A stretch of DNA of 64,000 nt, taken from contig NZ_JAPEPI010000001.1 in the NCBI RefSeq assembly GCF_026340305.1, positions 3,596,001 through 3,660,000 on the forward strand, written 5' to 3'. Numbering within the stretch: the stretch's first letter is position 1; each line of letters starts with the position of its first letter. A program made the translations under genes and the position numbers. Source of the stretch: Streptomyces sp. NBC_01381 (GTDB lineage: Bacteria; Actinomycetota; Actinomycetes; Streptomycetales; Streptomycetaceae). Of this stretch, positions 36,112-44,850 are shown in pieces. Under the pieces are notes generated by a model that saw only the letters and a list, made by a program, of their open reading frames with translations, was not told the origin of the DNA and searched no databases.

Positions 36112-39100
36112 TCACGCCATCGTCAGGAACCGCTGGATCAGCGCGGCGAGCAGCACCGCGAGCAGCGGCAGCGAGAACCAGAAGCTGCCCTGCAGCCACT
36201 GCAGTTGGCGCACACTCGGCGCCATCGCCACCCGCACGACCTCACGCGTGGCGAGCAGCAGGACCAGCGCCACGGCCGCGAGTGCGCCGATCACCGACCA
36301 GGGCGTCCATGTCACCTGCGGCCCGATCGGACCCGGCGCGGCCTTCTCGACCTTCCCCTCCGGCTGCTTGCGCAGCGTGTAGAGGGTCGCGTCGTCGTTG
36401 GTGAGGACCTTCTTCAGCTCCTGGCGGTTGTCCAGGTTCTTGATCAGCCGGGTGTCCCAGGTCTCCGAGTAGCCGACGTCCATCTGGAGATAGACCGTCT
36501 GGCTCTTGTTGATCATCAGATACGAGTTGGGGCCCGCGTCCTTGAGCGCCTTGACGAGGCTGGAGACCAGGACCGGGTCGGCGGGCGCCAGGGTGGGCAC
36601 GTACTGGACCTTCTCCATGTCGCGGGTGCCCCACGGCATGGCGGGCGTCACGTTGTTGACCGTGTCGTCGCTCATCCACAGCAGCCGGACGGTCGGCTCG
36701 TCGTGCTCGTACACGTAGTCCATCGCGGCGACTTCACCCACCCGGGTCCGCTCGAACGGCTCGTTGCCCCAGCGCGCCACCAGGAAGCCGCCCATCAGGA
36801 CGAGTCCCGCCATCAGCGCGGCGAGCGGCGCAAGGCTCACCCGGTCGCGGTCCCGCTCCTTCGCGGTGATGCCCGCGCGCGGGAACAGAGCGAGACCGGC
36901 CAGGAGCGCGGCACCCGGCAGCGCGAACATGAAGACGCGCAGGGCCATTTCGCCGCCGTACGACTGCATGCCGAAGCCCAGGAACGGCACGAACGTCAGC
37001 ACGAGCAGCGAGCGTTCCGTGTACTTGTGGTCGCGCCTCCGCCACCAGCCCCAGCAGGCGAACGCCATGACGCTGCCCGCCAGCGCGACCCGCGCGTAGA
37101 GGACGAGTTGGTGGGTCGAACTGCCGCCCTCGATGCGCCCGGACACCGATGACGACACATTGCCGCCGACGCCGCCGATCCCGCCGAACAGCTCGTCGAA
37201 GTGCCCCGACCAGTACGGCTCGGCGAGGAAGCCGATCCAGACGAGGACCATGACGGCGAAGAGGATCGGCAGGCCGCGCAGCTCCGAGCGGCCCACCAGG
37301 ACGAGCGCGGCGAGCACGCCGAGCATCACGAACGGCGTGAGCTGGTGCGCCGGCACCGTCGCCGCGAACAGCGCGACCAGGACCAGGAGCAGCACCGCGC
37401 GCTGGCGCCGGTCGGCGGGCTCGACCTCGAGCTCGCCGGGCCGCCGCTTGCCCCACAGCACGTGCGGCGCGCGGAACCAGACGAGGAGCACCGCCACGAA
37501 CACCAGATACAGCAGATAGGTGAAGCCCTGCGGGGAGAAGTAGTCCTGACCGACCCAGCCGCTCAGCGCGAAGATCCACAGCCCCGCCCAGCGGGCCCGC
37601 CAGGCGGCCCGCATGGAGCGGGTGAGCAGGAACATCGGTGCCAGATAGAGCAGTTGCATGGCCAGCGGCCACCAGCGGATCACCTCGGTCATGTCCGAGA
37701 CGCCGCAGGCCTTCGCGACGAACGTGGCCGCGGCGAAGAAGCCCGGCCAGCTCCAGCGCGCGTCCAGGTCCGGCACCGCGGACCCGGTTCTGTCGATGTA
37801 CTCCATGAAGCCCAGGTGCTGCCAGGCCGTCGCGAACCTCGGCTCGTCCTCCAGGGCGGCGGGCAGCGCGTGCAGGCACACCACCGTGGCGATCAGGGTC
37901 ACCAGGAGCAGCACCCGGTGCGGGCGGTCCATCCAGAGCAGCGAGGCGAAGACGACGATGAGCAGCGCGGCCCCGAGCAGTGTCGGCGCGGGCAGGATCG
38001 AGATGAGCCCGAGCCCGCCCATGTCGTCCAGGTCCGCCTCGCCGATGCCTGTGAGAGGCAGCCAGTAGAGGCCGAGTGCGAGGGTCAGGAGCAGCGCCAT
38101 CACGGCGATGCGCAGGCGCGGGAACGGCTCGGGGGCGTCGACGGGTTCGGGCGGGTCGAGCGGCCTCGGCGGCGCTTCGGGCAGGTCCGGGACGTGTACG
38201 CCGGTGCCCCGCTCCTCGGCCTCCGACGTGCGGTGGGAGGCCGAGGAGGGGACCGGGGGAGCCGTGGTGGATTCGGGGGAGCCCGTCGGCGGCTCCGGGT
38301 ATGCCGTCGGTGGTTCCGGGGCGGCCGTGGGCGGTTCCGGCGACTTCAGGGGGGATCTCAGCGCCCAGGTCGGCCGGTGATCCATGGCATCCCCCTTGTC
38401 GCCCTTGTCGCCCTTGCCGGCGCCGGCCGTCCGGCCCTTCGTCGCCGGTGTCCCGGACGCGGGTGTTCCAGGCCCCGGCCGCACGTCGGGCCTGCGCTCC
38501 GGATGCTCGAAGTCGAGCTGTACGGAGAGATGCAGCGTGTCCGAGTCGAGCGTCTCGCGCAGCGCCCAGGCGGGCCCGCGCCGATCCTTGCCCGCGTCCT
38601 CGACCGCCGGCGATGGCGGCGCCTCCGGCGTCCCCAGGTCGGCCAGGTCGCCGTCCGGTGCCGCGGCCTCGGCCGGTGTGGACGAGGGAGCCGCCCGCAC
38701 CACGCGATACAGCTTCGGCGCCGCGATCGCCACGATCACCGCGAGGCTGGAGATCTCCGCGACGCCCGCGCCCGTGAGCCCCATCCGCGGCAGCAGAAGC
38801 AGCGTCAGACCCAGTACGAGGACGCACAGCAGGCCCTGCATCCAGGCGATCCCCGACGTACGGCTCTGCGCGCGCTGCACCGCGAAGTACGTCTCCATGA
38901 CGACCCGCAGCGCCGCGCCCACCGCGAACCAGCGAAGCAGCGGCGTCGCCGCGTCCGCGTACGCCTGGCCGAAGACGCTCAGGATGAGCGGCGCGCCGAT
39001 GAAGAGCAGACCGCACACCGGCAGCATGATCCGCGTCATGCGGCGCAGCGCGGCCCGGGTGTTCGCGGCGAGCCGCGCCGGGTCGTGCGCGCCCTCGACG

Positions 39101-40047
39101 GTCAGCGACGCACCCATGTTGATGGCGAGCAGGTTGACCGTGCCGCCGATCGTGGTGGTGATGTAGAAGTACGCGTTGTCGACCGAGCTGACCTGCGAGG
39201 CGACGATCACCGGTACGAGATAGACCACGGCGAGCGAGAAGAGCGAGCCCGTGTAGTCGCCGGCCAGGAAGCGGCCCATCTCGCGCAGGCTCGGCGGCTG
39301 TGCCTTGTCCTGGGTCGCCTTCACATGCCGTGGCACGAGCCGCCGGAACACCAGCCAGCCGAGCGGGACGACCGACAGGGCGATGGCGGCGACCCACGAC
39401 ACGAACACGCCCGCCGTCGGGATCGCCGCGGCGAACGCGATGAGCAGCCCCAGCTTGACGACCGAGAAGATCGTGTTGCCGACCGGCACCCACAGCGCGC
39501 TGCGCAGCCCCGTGAGCACCCCGTCCTGCAGGGTCAGCAGCGACCAGGCGACGACCGCGGCGATGAAGCCGATGCCGGTCAGCGGGCCGTGCAGGAATCT
39601 GTACGAGGGCCCCCACAGGTCGAGCGTGAACAGGAAGATCAGCGCGGCGAACGCGACGACCACCGAACTGCCCGCGTACGTACGGAAGATGAGCTTTCCC
39701 GTGGCGCGTCCCGAGATGGGGATGAAGCGGGCGAGAGCCCCCGTCAGGGTGAGCGCGGTGAGCCCCGCGAGGAGCTTCATGGCGGCGATCGCCGCCGAAC
39801 CCTGGCCGACCGCCGACTCGGAGTAGTACCGGGCGGCGGCCAGCCAGAAGCCGACGCCGAGCACGCCGGATATGCCGGTGTTCAGCATCAGCGCGTAAGC
39901 GTTGCGGAACAAGGGACTCCCGCCGCCGGAGCCGCCCCTGCCGGGCAGGCGCATTCTGCGCGGCCTGCCCGGCTTGCCGGACTGCGGCTGCTGTTCGGTA
40001 CCGGGAGTCCCAGAGACGTCTGCCTGGGCGGTCGTCGTGTCAGACAC
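36112..40047 (-). CDS. Flippase fused to a second polytopic glycosyltransferase/polymerase-like protein
   Basis: GTG at 40045-40047 overlaps the deacetylase by 8 bases; 1311 residues. Residues about 45-450 are a Wzx/MATE-type polysaccharide flippase with 12-14 helices (NAYALMLNTGISGVLGVGFW and the DGVLTGLRSALWVPVGN loop). A disordered Pro/Glu/Ser-rich linker covers about 455-650. Residues about 655-1311 form a second membrane half with about 12 helices, PSWYF-like external loops and an extracytoplasmic section (VRLLWMSDDTVNNV and on). This half resembles GT-C glycosyltransferases or Wzy polymerases. It would flip lipid-linked units and extend or polymerise them outside. Confidence 0.82.
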   Translation of the reverse strand: MSDTTTAQADVSGTPGTEQQPQSGKPGRPRRMRLPGRGGSGGGSPLFRNAYALMLNTGISGVLGVGFWLAAARYYSESAVGQGSAAIAAMKLLAGLTALTLTGALARFIPISGRATGKLIFRTYAGSSVVVAFAALIFLFTLDLWGPSYRFLHGPLTGIGFIAAVVAWSLLTLQDGVLTGLRSALWVPVGNTIFSVVKLGLLIAFAAAIPTAGVFVSWVAAIALSVVPLGWLVFRRLVPRHVKATQDKAQPPSLREMGRFLAGDYTGSLFSLAVVYLVPVIVASQVSSVDNAYFYITTTIGGTVNLLAINMGASLTVEGAHDPARLAANTRAALRRMTRIMLPVCGLLFIGAPLILSVFGQAYADAATPLLRWFAVGAALRVVMETYFAVQRAQSRTSGIAWMQGLLCVLVLGLTLLLLPRMGLTGAGVAEISSLAVIVAIAAPKLYRVVRAAPSSTPAEAAAPDGDLADLGTPEAPPSPAVEDAGKDRRGPAWALRETLDSDTLHLSVQLDFEHPERRPDVRPGPGTPASGTPATKGRTAGAGKGDKGDKGDAMDHRPTWALRSPLKSPEPPTAAPEPPTAYPEPPTGSPESTTAPPVPSSASHRTSEAEERGTGVHVPDLPEAPPRPLDPPEPVDAPEPFPRLRIAVMALLLTLALGLYWLPLTGIGEADLDDMGGLGLISILPAPTLLGAALLIVVFASLLWMDRPHRVLLLVTLIATVVCLHALPAALEDEPRFATAWQHLGFMEYIDRTGSAVPDLDARWSWPGFFAAATFVAKACGVSDMTEVIRWWPLAMQLLYLAPMFLLTRSMRAAWRARWAGLWIFALSGWVGQDYFSPQGFTYLLYLVFVAVLLVWFRAPHVLWGKRRPGELEVEPADRRQRAVLLLVLVALFAATVPAHQLTPFVMLGVLAALVLVGRSELRGLPILFAVMVLVWIGFLAEPYWSGHFDELFGGIGGVGGNVSSSVSGRIEGGSSTHQLVLYARVALAGSVMAFACWGWWRRRDHKYTERSLLVLTFVPFLGFGMQSYGGEMALRVFMFALPGAALLAGLALFPRAGITAKERDRDRVSLAPLAALMAGLVLMGGFLVARWGNEPFERTRVGEVAAMDYVYEHDEPTVRLLWMSDDTVNNVTPAMPWGTRDMEKVQYVPTLAPADPVLVSSLVKALKDAGPNSYLMINKSQTVYLQMDVGYSETWDTRLIKNLDNRQELKKVLTNDDATLYTLRKQPEGKVEKAAPGPIGPQVTWTPWSVIGALAAVALVLLLATREVVRVAMAPSVRQLQWLQGSFWFSLPLLAVLLAALIQRFLTMA

Positions 40048-40840
40048 GGGTACGGATTGCCTTCCGGCGGGCCTGTCGGGCTCTGCGGACCACGGCGTAC
40101 CCCTTGGTCAGGGCGCAGTCCTTTGCGAAGTTGCGGGTGATCGCACGGCCCTCGACGAGCCGCTCGAACTCCTCGATGCCGGTGGAACGGCGCACGGTCA
40201 CCCGCTTCAGGGCGTACGGCCCCTGAGTGCGCCGCGCGAGGCCGTTGTTGACCGCGAGCGACTGGGCGAACCCGGCGCCGCGCACCGTGCGGCGCACCCG
40301 GCGGCTCGAGTAGCCGTACGGGTAGGCGAAGGAGAGCGGCCGGGTGCCGAGTTCGTCGGCGATGATGTCCTTGCAGCGAAGCAGCTCGAACCAGAGGTCT
40401 TCGTCGTCCAGCTGGTCGAGCTCCGGGTGCGTGTGGCTGTGCCCGCCGATCTCCGTGCCCGCCGCGGCCAGTTCGCGCACCTGGTCCCAGTCGAGCATCA
40501 GGTCGAGGCCGCCCCCGGTGTCGTACGACCCGCGCAGCCAGCCCGTGGAGACGAAGAGCGTCGAGGCGAAGCCGTGCTTGGCGAGCACGGGCAGCGCGTG
40601 CCGGTGCACGCCCTCGTAGCCGTCGTCGAAGGTGATCAGGACGGGCCTGGCCGGCAGCGTCCGGCCGGGAGTGCGCCAGATCGCGGCGAGCCCGGCCGTG
40701 CTGAGCGGCGTGAACCCCCGCTCGCCGAGCAGCTCGAGCTGGTCGGCGAACGCCCCTGGCGACACGGACAACTCCCGTGTCGCCTCGGTCGGTTCATGGG
40801 CGATCGAGTGGTACATGAGGATCGGAACGGCGGCGCTCAT
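40040..40840 (-). CDS. Polysaccharide deacetylase (NodB domain)
   Basis: ATG at 40838-40840 overlaps the glycosyltransferase stop; 266 residues. The NodB motifs are TFDDGY (Asp72, Asp73) and HSHTH (His134, His138), the metal-binding set, plus FAYPYGY. There is no signal peptide, so it may act in the cytoplasm on lipid-linked sugars or be exported in another way. It probably removes acetyl groups from amino-sugars of the polymer made by this operon. Confidence 0.92.
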   Translation of the reverse strand: MSAAVPILMYHSIAHEPTEATRELSVSPGAFADQLELLGERGFTPLSTAGLAAIWRTPGRTLPARPVLITFDDGYEGVHRHALPVLAKHGFASTLFVSTGWLRGSYDTGGGLDLMLDWDQVRELAAAGTEIGGHSHTHPELDQLDDEDLWFELLRCKDIIADELGTRPLSFAYPYGYSSRRVRRTVRGAGFAQSLAVNNGLARRTQGPYALKRVTVRRSTGIEEFERLVEGRAITRNFAKDCALTKGYAVVRRARQARRKAIRTRV

Positions 40841-41874
40841 CTCGGTCCCCCCTGAGCTGCGTCCCGCTCGATCTCCACGACCGAGAAGGTGGCGCCCGCC
40901 CTGCGCGCGCGAACGCTCCCGACTACGTACCCCCCGGCCGCCGTGACCACTCCCGCGACGATGGCGCCCGCCCGGCCCGCGCCACCGGGGCGGGCGAGCA
41001 GCGCGTCGCGCAGACCGCGGCCCACACCGGCGGGCAGCACCCGCGTGGTGTACCTGCGCTCCGACTCAAGTCCCTTCTCGGCGCCCACACTTCGGGCCAC
41101 CAGCGCCTTGGAGAGGCCTTCCGCGTACGTCCGCGTACGGAAGTAGTGGAAGCGCTCCCGTGCTGCGGGGACGCGGTGGTGGATCACCGCACGGTCGTCG
41201 ATGAGGAGCACCGCGTCGGGTCTGGCCCGCGCGAGGCGGATGCACAGCTCCGTCTCCTCGCCGCCCAGCGGCCGCTTGTCGCCGTCACGGCCGATGCCGG
41301 TCGCGAAGCCGCCCGCCGTGTCGAAGGCACTGCGGCGGAAGGAGGCGTTGCCGCCAAGGACGTTGCGCACCCGCACGCGCCCCTCGGGCAGCCCCTTGTA
41401 CGTACAGCCGACGACCCAGTCGAACTCCTCGGGGAACCAGGCGGGCCTGCGCCGGGACTCCCAGACGGGCATGGTGCGCCCGCCCACCGCGAAGACCTTC
41501 GGGTCCGCGTACCCCTCGGCGAAGTGGCGCAGCCAGTCCCGCTCGGCGACGGCGTCGTCGTCAAGGAACGCGATGAACTCGCCGCCGGCCGCGGCGATGC
41601 CGGTGTTGCGGCCCGCGGAGAGGCCGCGGGGGCCCGCGTTGGCGAGCACCCGCACCCCTTCGGTCTCCTTGTACTCCTTGGCGAGCCGGTCGAGGAGCGA
41701 GGCGTTGTGGTCCACCACGAGCAGTGTTTCGAGGGCCGTCAGGGACTGCGCCCGCACCGAGGCGACCGCCGCAAGGATGTCCTCCCAGCGGTCCTCGGTG
41801 TAGGCGCAGATGACGACCGAGAAGCCGACGAGGCCCGCGACCGTGCTTCCCCCGTGGTGGTCGGGACCGCTCAA
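40837..41874 (-). CDS. GT2-family glycosyltransferase
   Basis: TTG at 41872-41874 makes a TTGA overlap with the preceding gene, which decides the start; 345 residues. The GT-A fold opens FSVVICAYTEDRWEDI, with NTGIAAAGGEFIAFLDDDA giving the DDD metal motif. GGEETELCIRL is the acceptor-site ED region. A single C-terminal hydrophobic patch follows (about 300-325). It is a processive-type or rhamnosyl-type GT2 acting on the cytoplasmic face. Confidence 0.9.
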   Translation of the reverse strand: MSGPDHHGGSTVAGLVGFSVVICAYTEDRWEDILAAVASVRAQSLTALETLLVVDHNASLLDRLAKEYKETEGVRVLANAGPRGLSAGRNTGIAAAGGEFIAFLDDDAVAERDWLRHFAEGYADPKVFAVGGRTMPVWESRRRPAWFPEEFDWVVGCTYKGLPEGRVRVRNVLGGNASFRRSAFDTAGGFATGIGRDGDKRPLGGEETELCIRLARARPDAVLLIDDRAVIHHRVPAARERFHYFRTRTYAEGLSKALVARSVGAEKGLESERRYTTRVLPAGVGRGLRDALLARPGGAGRAGAIVAGVVTAAGGYVVGSVRARRAGATFSVVEIERDAAQGGPR

Positions 41875-42704
41875 GACACCTCTCCCTGACGCGTGCGGAA
41901 GGGAACACCACGGGTGCGGCGGCGCTGCTGCCCACGGCGGTTGGAGCGCTCCGTGAGGATCACCTTCAGGACCCGCAGGCCGTCGCGGACGGCGCTGAGA
42001 TTGCTGGCGCCGTGGATGCGCAGATACTCGTGGCTGGGGATCTCCTGCACCTTGAGCCCGGCCTTGACCACCCGGATGTTCATCAGGGTCTCCACCTCGA
42101 AGCCGGTGCAGTCGAGGTCGATCTTGTCGAGGCAGTGCTTCCAGAAGGCGTTGTAGCCGTAGCACAGGTCGGTGTAGCGGGCGCCGAACTTGGCGTTCAC
42201 GACGGAGCACAGGACGTGGTTGCCGAGCTTGCGGATCGGCGTCATGTCGTCCGTGGCACCGCCGTTGGCGAACCGTGATCCCTTGGCGAAGTCCGCGCCC
42301 GAGACGAGGGCGGAGACATAGCTGACGATCTCGTGACCGTCGGCCGAGCCGTCCGCGTCGACCATCACGATGATGTCGCCGGTGCACGCCTCGAATCCGG
42401 TGATCAGGGCGTCGCCCTTGCCCTTGCCGAGCTGCCGGACGACCTTGACATCCGGCCACAGCTCCCGTGCGACGGACACCGTGTCGTCGGTGGAATTGCC
42501 GTCCACGAGCACGACCTCGTGGACCCAGTCGGGCAGCGTCTTGAAGACGTAGGGAAGATTCTCCGCTTCGTTCATCGCGGGAATCACGACGCTCACCGGC
42601 GGTGTGATCGCCAAGTGCGTTGATATCGGCCGGTAGTTACCGGACGCAATCGGCTTGTCTAACGGATCTTGGCCCGGCTCGGCCGGGCGCACAAAAGAAC
42701 TCAT
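41871..42704 (-). CDS. GT2-family glycosyltransferase, polyprenyl-phosphate type
   Basis: ATG at 42702-42704 follows AGAGGGA; 277 residues. The fold starts VSVVIPAMNEAENLPYV and has VDGNSTDD, GKGDALITGFEACTGDIIVMVDADGSAD in parts, and the DAD metal site. Similarity is greatest to dolichol/undecaprenyl-phosphate mannosyl- or glucosyltransferases. It has no C-terminal membrane helices. It could make the lipid-phosphate sugar donor used outside by the GT-C-like half of the 1311-residue protein. It is the first gene of the sub-operon. Confidence 0.9.
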   Translation of the reverse strand: MSSFVRPAEPGQDPLDKPIASGNYRPISTHLAITPPVSVVIPAMNEAENLPYVFKTLPDWVHEVVLVDGNSTDDTVSVARELWPDVKVVRQLGKGKGDALITGFEACTGDIIVMVDADGSADGHEIVSYVSALVSGADFAKGSRFANGGATDDMTPIRKLGNHVLCSVVNAKFGARYTDLCYGYNAFWKHCLDKIDLDCTGFEVETLMNIRVVKAGLKVQEIPSHEYLRIHGASNLSAVRDGLRVLKVILTERSNRRGQQRRRTRGVPFRTRQGEVS

Positions 42705-43083
42705 GAGTCTGATCCCTCTCGTCCGGTGGACCGCCCACCCCCGGGCGGTCCGGCTATGTATCCGGTTCGAAAGGGGGGTTCTCACTTGCGCATGACGAAA
42801 TAGATCTCCGTGCATGCCGAGTGAGCTGGCATCGCGCGGGACGTGACTCGGCACCATTGCAGTCGCCGAGCACGGCACCCCCCTACCGCGCCCCGCGCCG
42901 GAACCACCGCGATCTTGAGCCCTCCCCTAGATCGCATTGCGTGATGGACCGATGCGGGTGGATGTACGACGGTATTGATGATTGAGGCCGTATGGCAAGA
43001 CCTGGAACGTGGCCTCACGTTTTTGATGATTTGGCCAGTCTTGGTGGGCACATATGGAGCGCCCTCTTCCTTCCTTCTCCCTC
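42705..43083. promoter_or_regulatory. AT-richer promoter region of the glycosyltransferase operon
   Basis: This 379-base gap is clearly less G+C-rich (near 50 percent in 42960-43110) than its surroundings. It contains pyrimidine tracts just past the acyltransferase stop. A leader hairpin sits at its start-proximal end (42728-42751). I judge the open frames here to be chance. It probably holds the promoter of the minus-strand operon. Confidence 0.55.
42728..42751 (-). promoter_or_regulatory. Leader hairpin ahead of the GT2 operon
   Basis: A perfect 9-base stem GGACCGCCC/GGGCGGTCC has a 6-base loop (42737-42742). It ends 23 bases before the GT2 start. It may shield the ribosome-binding site or stabilise the mRNA. 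Confidence 0.5.
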
Positions 43084-44184
43084 TTATTCCTTCTTTCTTG
43101 ATCGGAATTCACCGATGCGTTTCAGCAGCTTGTCGGCCGGTTCAAAGAGTTCCGGCCGGGACAAGACGGTGTTGCGCAGCGCCCGGACCGGAGCGCGCCG
43201 CGCCCGGTATCCGATCGCTGCCGGATGGCGCAGCGCCACCCACCCCTCGGACACGGTGAGTTCGCGTGTCTTCAGGGAGTCCTTGTACTGCTTCTGGCCC
43301 CGCCCCAGATCCATGTACGCGATGCCGTCGGCGGCGGCCGCCTCGGCCATCCGCAGATGCAGGATCAGGCCGGGCGAGTACTTCGCGAACGCCGGGTCGT
43401 AGGCCGGGAACCACTGGGCGAAGATCCGCTCGGAGCGCAGCCCGAAGTGCGCCGCGACCGGCACGTCGTCGACGTACAGCACGGAGAGCAGGCCGGCGAA
43501 CTGTGCGGACCCGGTGTGGAAGAGCTGCCGCACGAGCTGGTTGATCCAGGCCTGCGCGAAGCGGTCGCTGCGGCCGGTCCTGCGGTACTGGGCCGACTTC
43601 CACCCCGTCAGGGTGCGCAGGACTGCCGGGTCGCGCTCGTCGTGCACATAGCGAACGGTGCCGTGGTCGCGCGCGAGCCTGCGCTCCTTGGCGAGTGTCG
43701 TACGGGTGAACTTCGGTGATTTCGCCCGGAGTTGGCCGAGATAGGCCTCGTACCCCTGGTCCAGATCCATGACGGGCGATGCGAAGGAGCCGGAGGCGCC
43801 CGCCTCGAACGGCCCCTGGCCGCCGGCCAGATGGTCGAACTCCCACATCGCGAGCCCGCAGGCCCGCAGCAGCTCCCGTGCGTCCCAGGTGAAGCCGGGC
43901 CGGTGCACCAGGCCCTGGCAGTCGGAGACGCCGAGGCCGATGGCCCGGCCGACGCCGGTGATGGATCTCTGGTACGGGAAGAACGCCGCGGGCTCACCGG
44001 CTTCCCGGACGACCGCGATCCGCACCCCGCGCCGCCAGTGGCCCACCGCGAGGGTGAACTCCGGGGAGAGGAACGGATTGGCCAGCTCGGGCGAGCCGTT
44101 GAGGTGGGCCTTGGACTGCAGCGCCGTCCAGGCCACCCGGTCGGCGGCGGTGAGTTCTCCGGGGCGGTGCACGGTGATGTCCAC
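43084..44184 (-). CDS. CelD/BcsL-type GNAT acyltransferase (FemAB-like fold)
   Basis: I take GTG at 44182-44184 (VDITVHRPGEL), one base after the upstream stop; another GTG at 44217 would overlap it by 32 bases. 366 residues. The double-GNAT FemAB-like fold shows PFLSPEFTLAVG, then a central domain with the basic SPKFTRTTLAKERRLARDHG block. KYSPGLILHLRMAEAAAADG and DLGRGQKQYKD complete it. CelD/BcsL proteins acylate exopolysaccharide or its lipid precursor. It is coupled to the small membrane protein upstream. Confidence 0.87.
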   Translation of the reverse strand: MDITVHRPGELTAADRVAWTALQSKAHLNGSPELANPFLSPEFTLAVGHWRRGVRIAVVREAGEPAAFFPYQRSITGVGRAIGLGVSDCQGLVHRPGFTWDARELLRACGLAMWEFDHLAGGQGPFEAGASGSFASPVMDLDQGYEAYLGQLRAKSPKFTRTTLAKERRLARDHGTVRYVHDERDPAVLRTLTGWKSAQYRRTGRSDRFAQAWINQLVRQLFHTGSAQFAGLLSVLYVDDVPVAAHFGLRSERIFAQWFPAYDPAFAKYSPGLILHLRMAEAAAADGIAYMDLGRGQKQYKDSLKTRELTVSEGWVALRHPAAIGYRARRAPVRALRNTVLSRPELFEPADKLLKRIGEFRSRKKE

Positions 44185-44185
44185 G

Positions 44186-44617
44186 TCAGGAGGTCCGCCT
44201 TCTCGGGGTACGGCCACGCAGTCGCCGTACCAGTACCAGCAGGAAGATGAGCGAGCCGATCACGGTGACGGCCGCGACCCCGCCGCGCACCGACCACATG
44301 TGCAGGGCCAGCATGGCCTGGGCCACCAACAGGTTGACCGCGACGGCCCCGGAAACGGAAGCCACGATCCGGCCCCATGGTTCAAGTCCGCGCAGCGCGG
44401 CGCCGATTGTTCCCCCCGGCGCCGCGAGCAGGAAGAAGAGCGTGAACGGTGCGCGCAGCGGTGAGTCGATGTCCGTGAGCGCGAGCATGGCACCGACGGC
44501 GCCGACCGCCACAGCCATGCCCCCGAGCAACGGAAGCAGATCTCCGTGACGGCTCGGGCGCTGCTCCGCGCCCGGCCCGGTGTCTGATGACGGTGCCTTG
44601 ATCCCGATGGTCTGCAT
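44186..44617 (-). CDS. Small four-helix membrane protein
   Basis: ATG at 44615-44617 (MQTIGIKAPSS) gives 143 residues with hydrophobic segments at about 28-47, 56-77, 83-105 and 112-131. The tail is RRLRGRTPRRRTS, strongly basic and cytoplasmic. No family is recognised. Its placement as first gene of the acyltransferase unit suggests a helper for polysaccharide modification or export. An upstream ATG at 44788 is possible but reads through disordered sequence. Confidence 0.68.
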   Translation of the reverse strand: MQTIGIKAPSSDTGPGAEQRPSRHGDLLPLLGGMAVAVGAVGAMLALTDIDSPLRAPFTLFFLLAAPGGTIGAALRGLEPWGRIVASVSGAVAVNLLVAQAMLALHMWSVRGGVAAVTVIGSLIFLLVLVRRLRGRTPRRRTS

Positions 44618-44850
44618 TGGCGACTTTGCCCCCCGAAGCGCCGGATGCCGGGCTTCAATGTCGCGCAGTCCGTGGCGGCCCGTCAAGATGCGGAGGGAGT
44701 GTGGAGATGTCCGATGCCGCCCCTTGAACTGGTGGGGAACTCCCTTGGTGCGCAAGGGAATTACGGGCGAACTTGTTGACATGAGCACTACCGGCGGCGG
44801 GTGGGAGGTGCTACCACAGTCGTGGCAGAAATCCTGCTAAGGGAGGTTCC

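Noticed and set aside
37201..40140. A 979-codon open frame on the plus strand
   Set aside because: It is antisense to the flippase fusion and rich in Arg, Gly and His runs with no domains.
42782..43051. An 89-codon frame on the minus strand in the AT-richer gap
   Set aside because: No ribosome-binding site and unusual composition; more likely promoter DNA.
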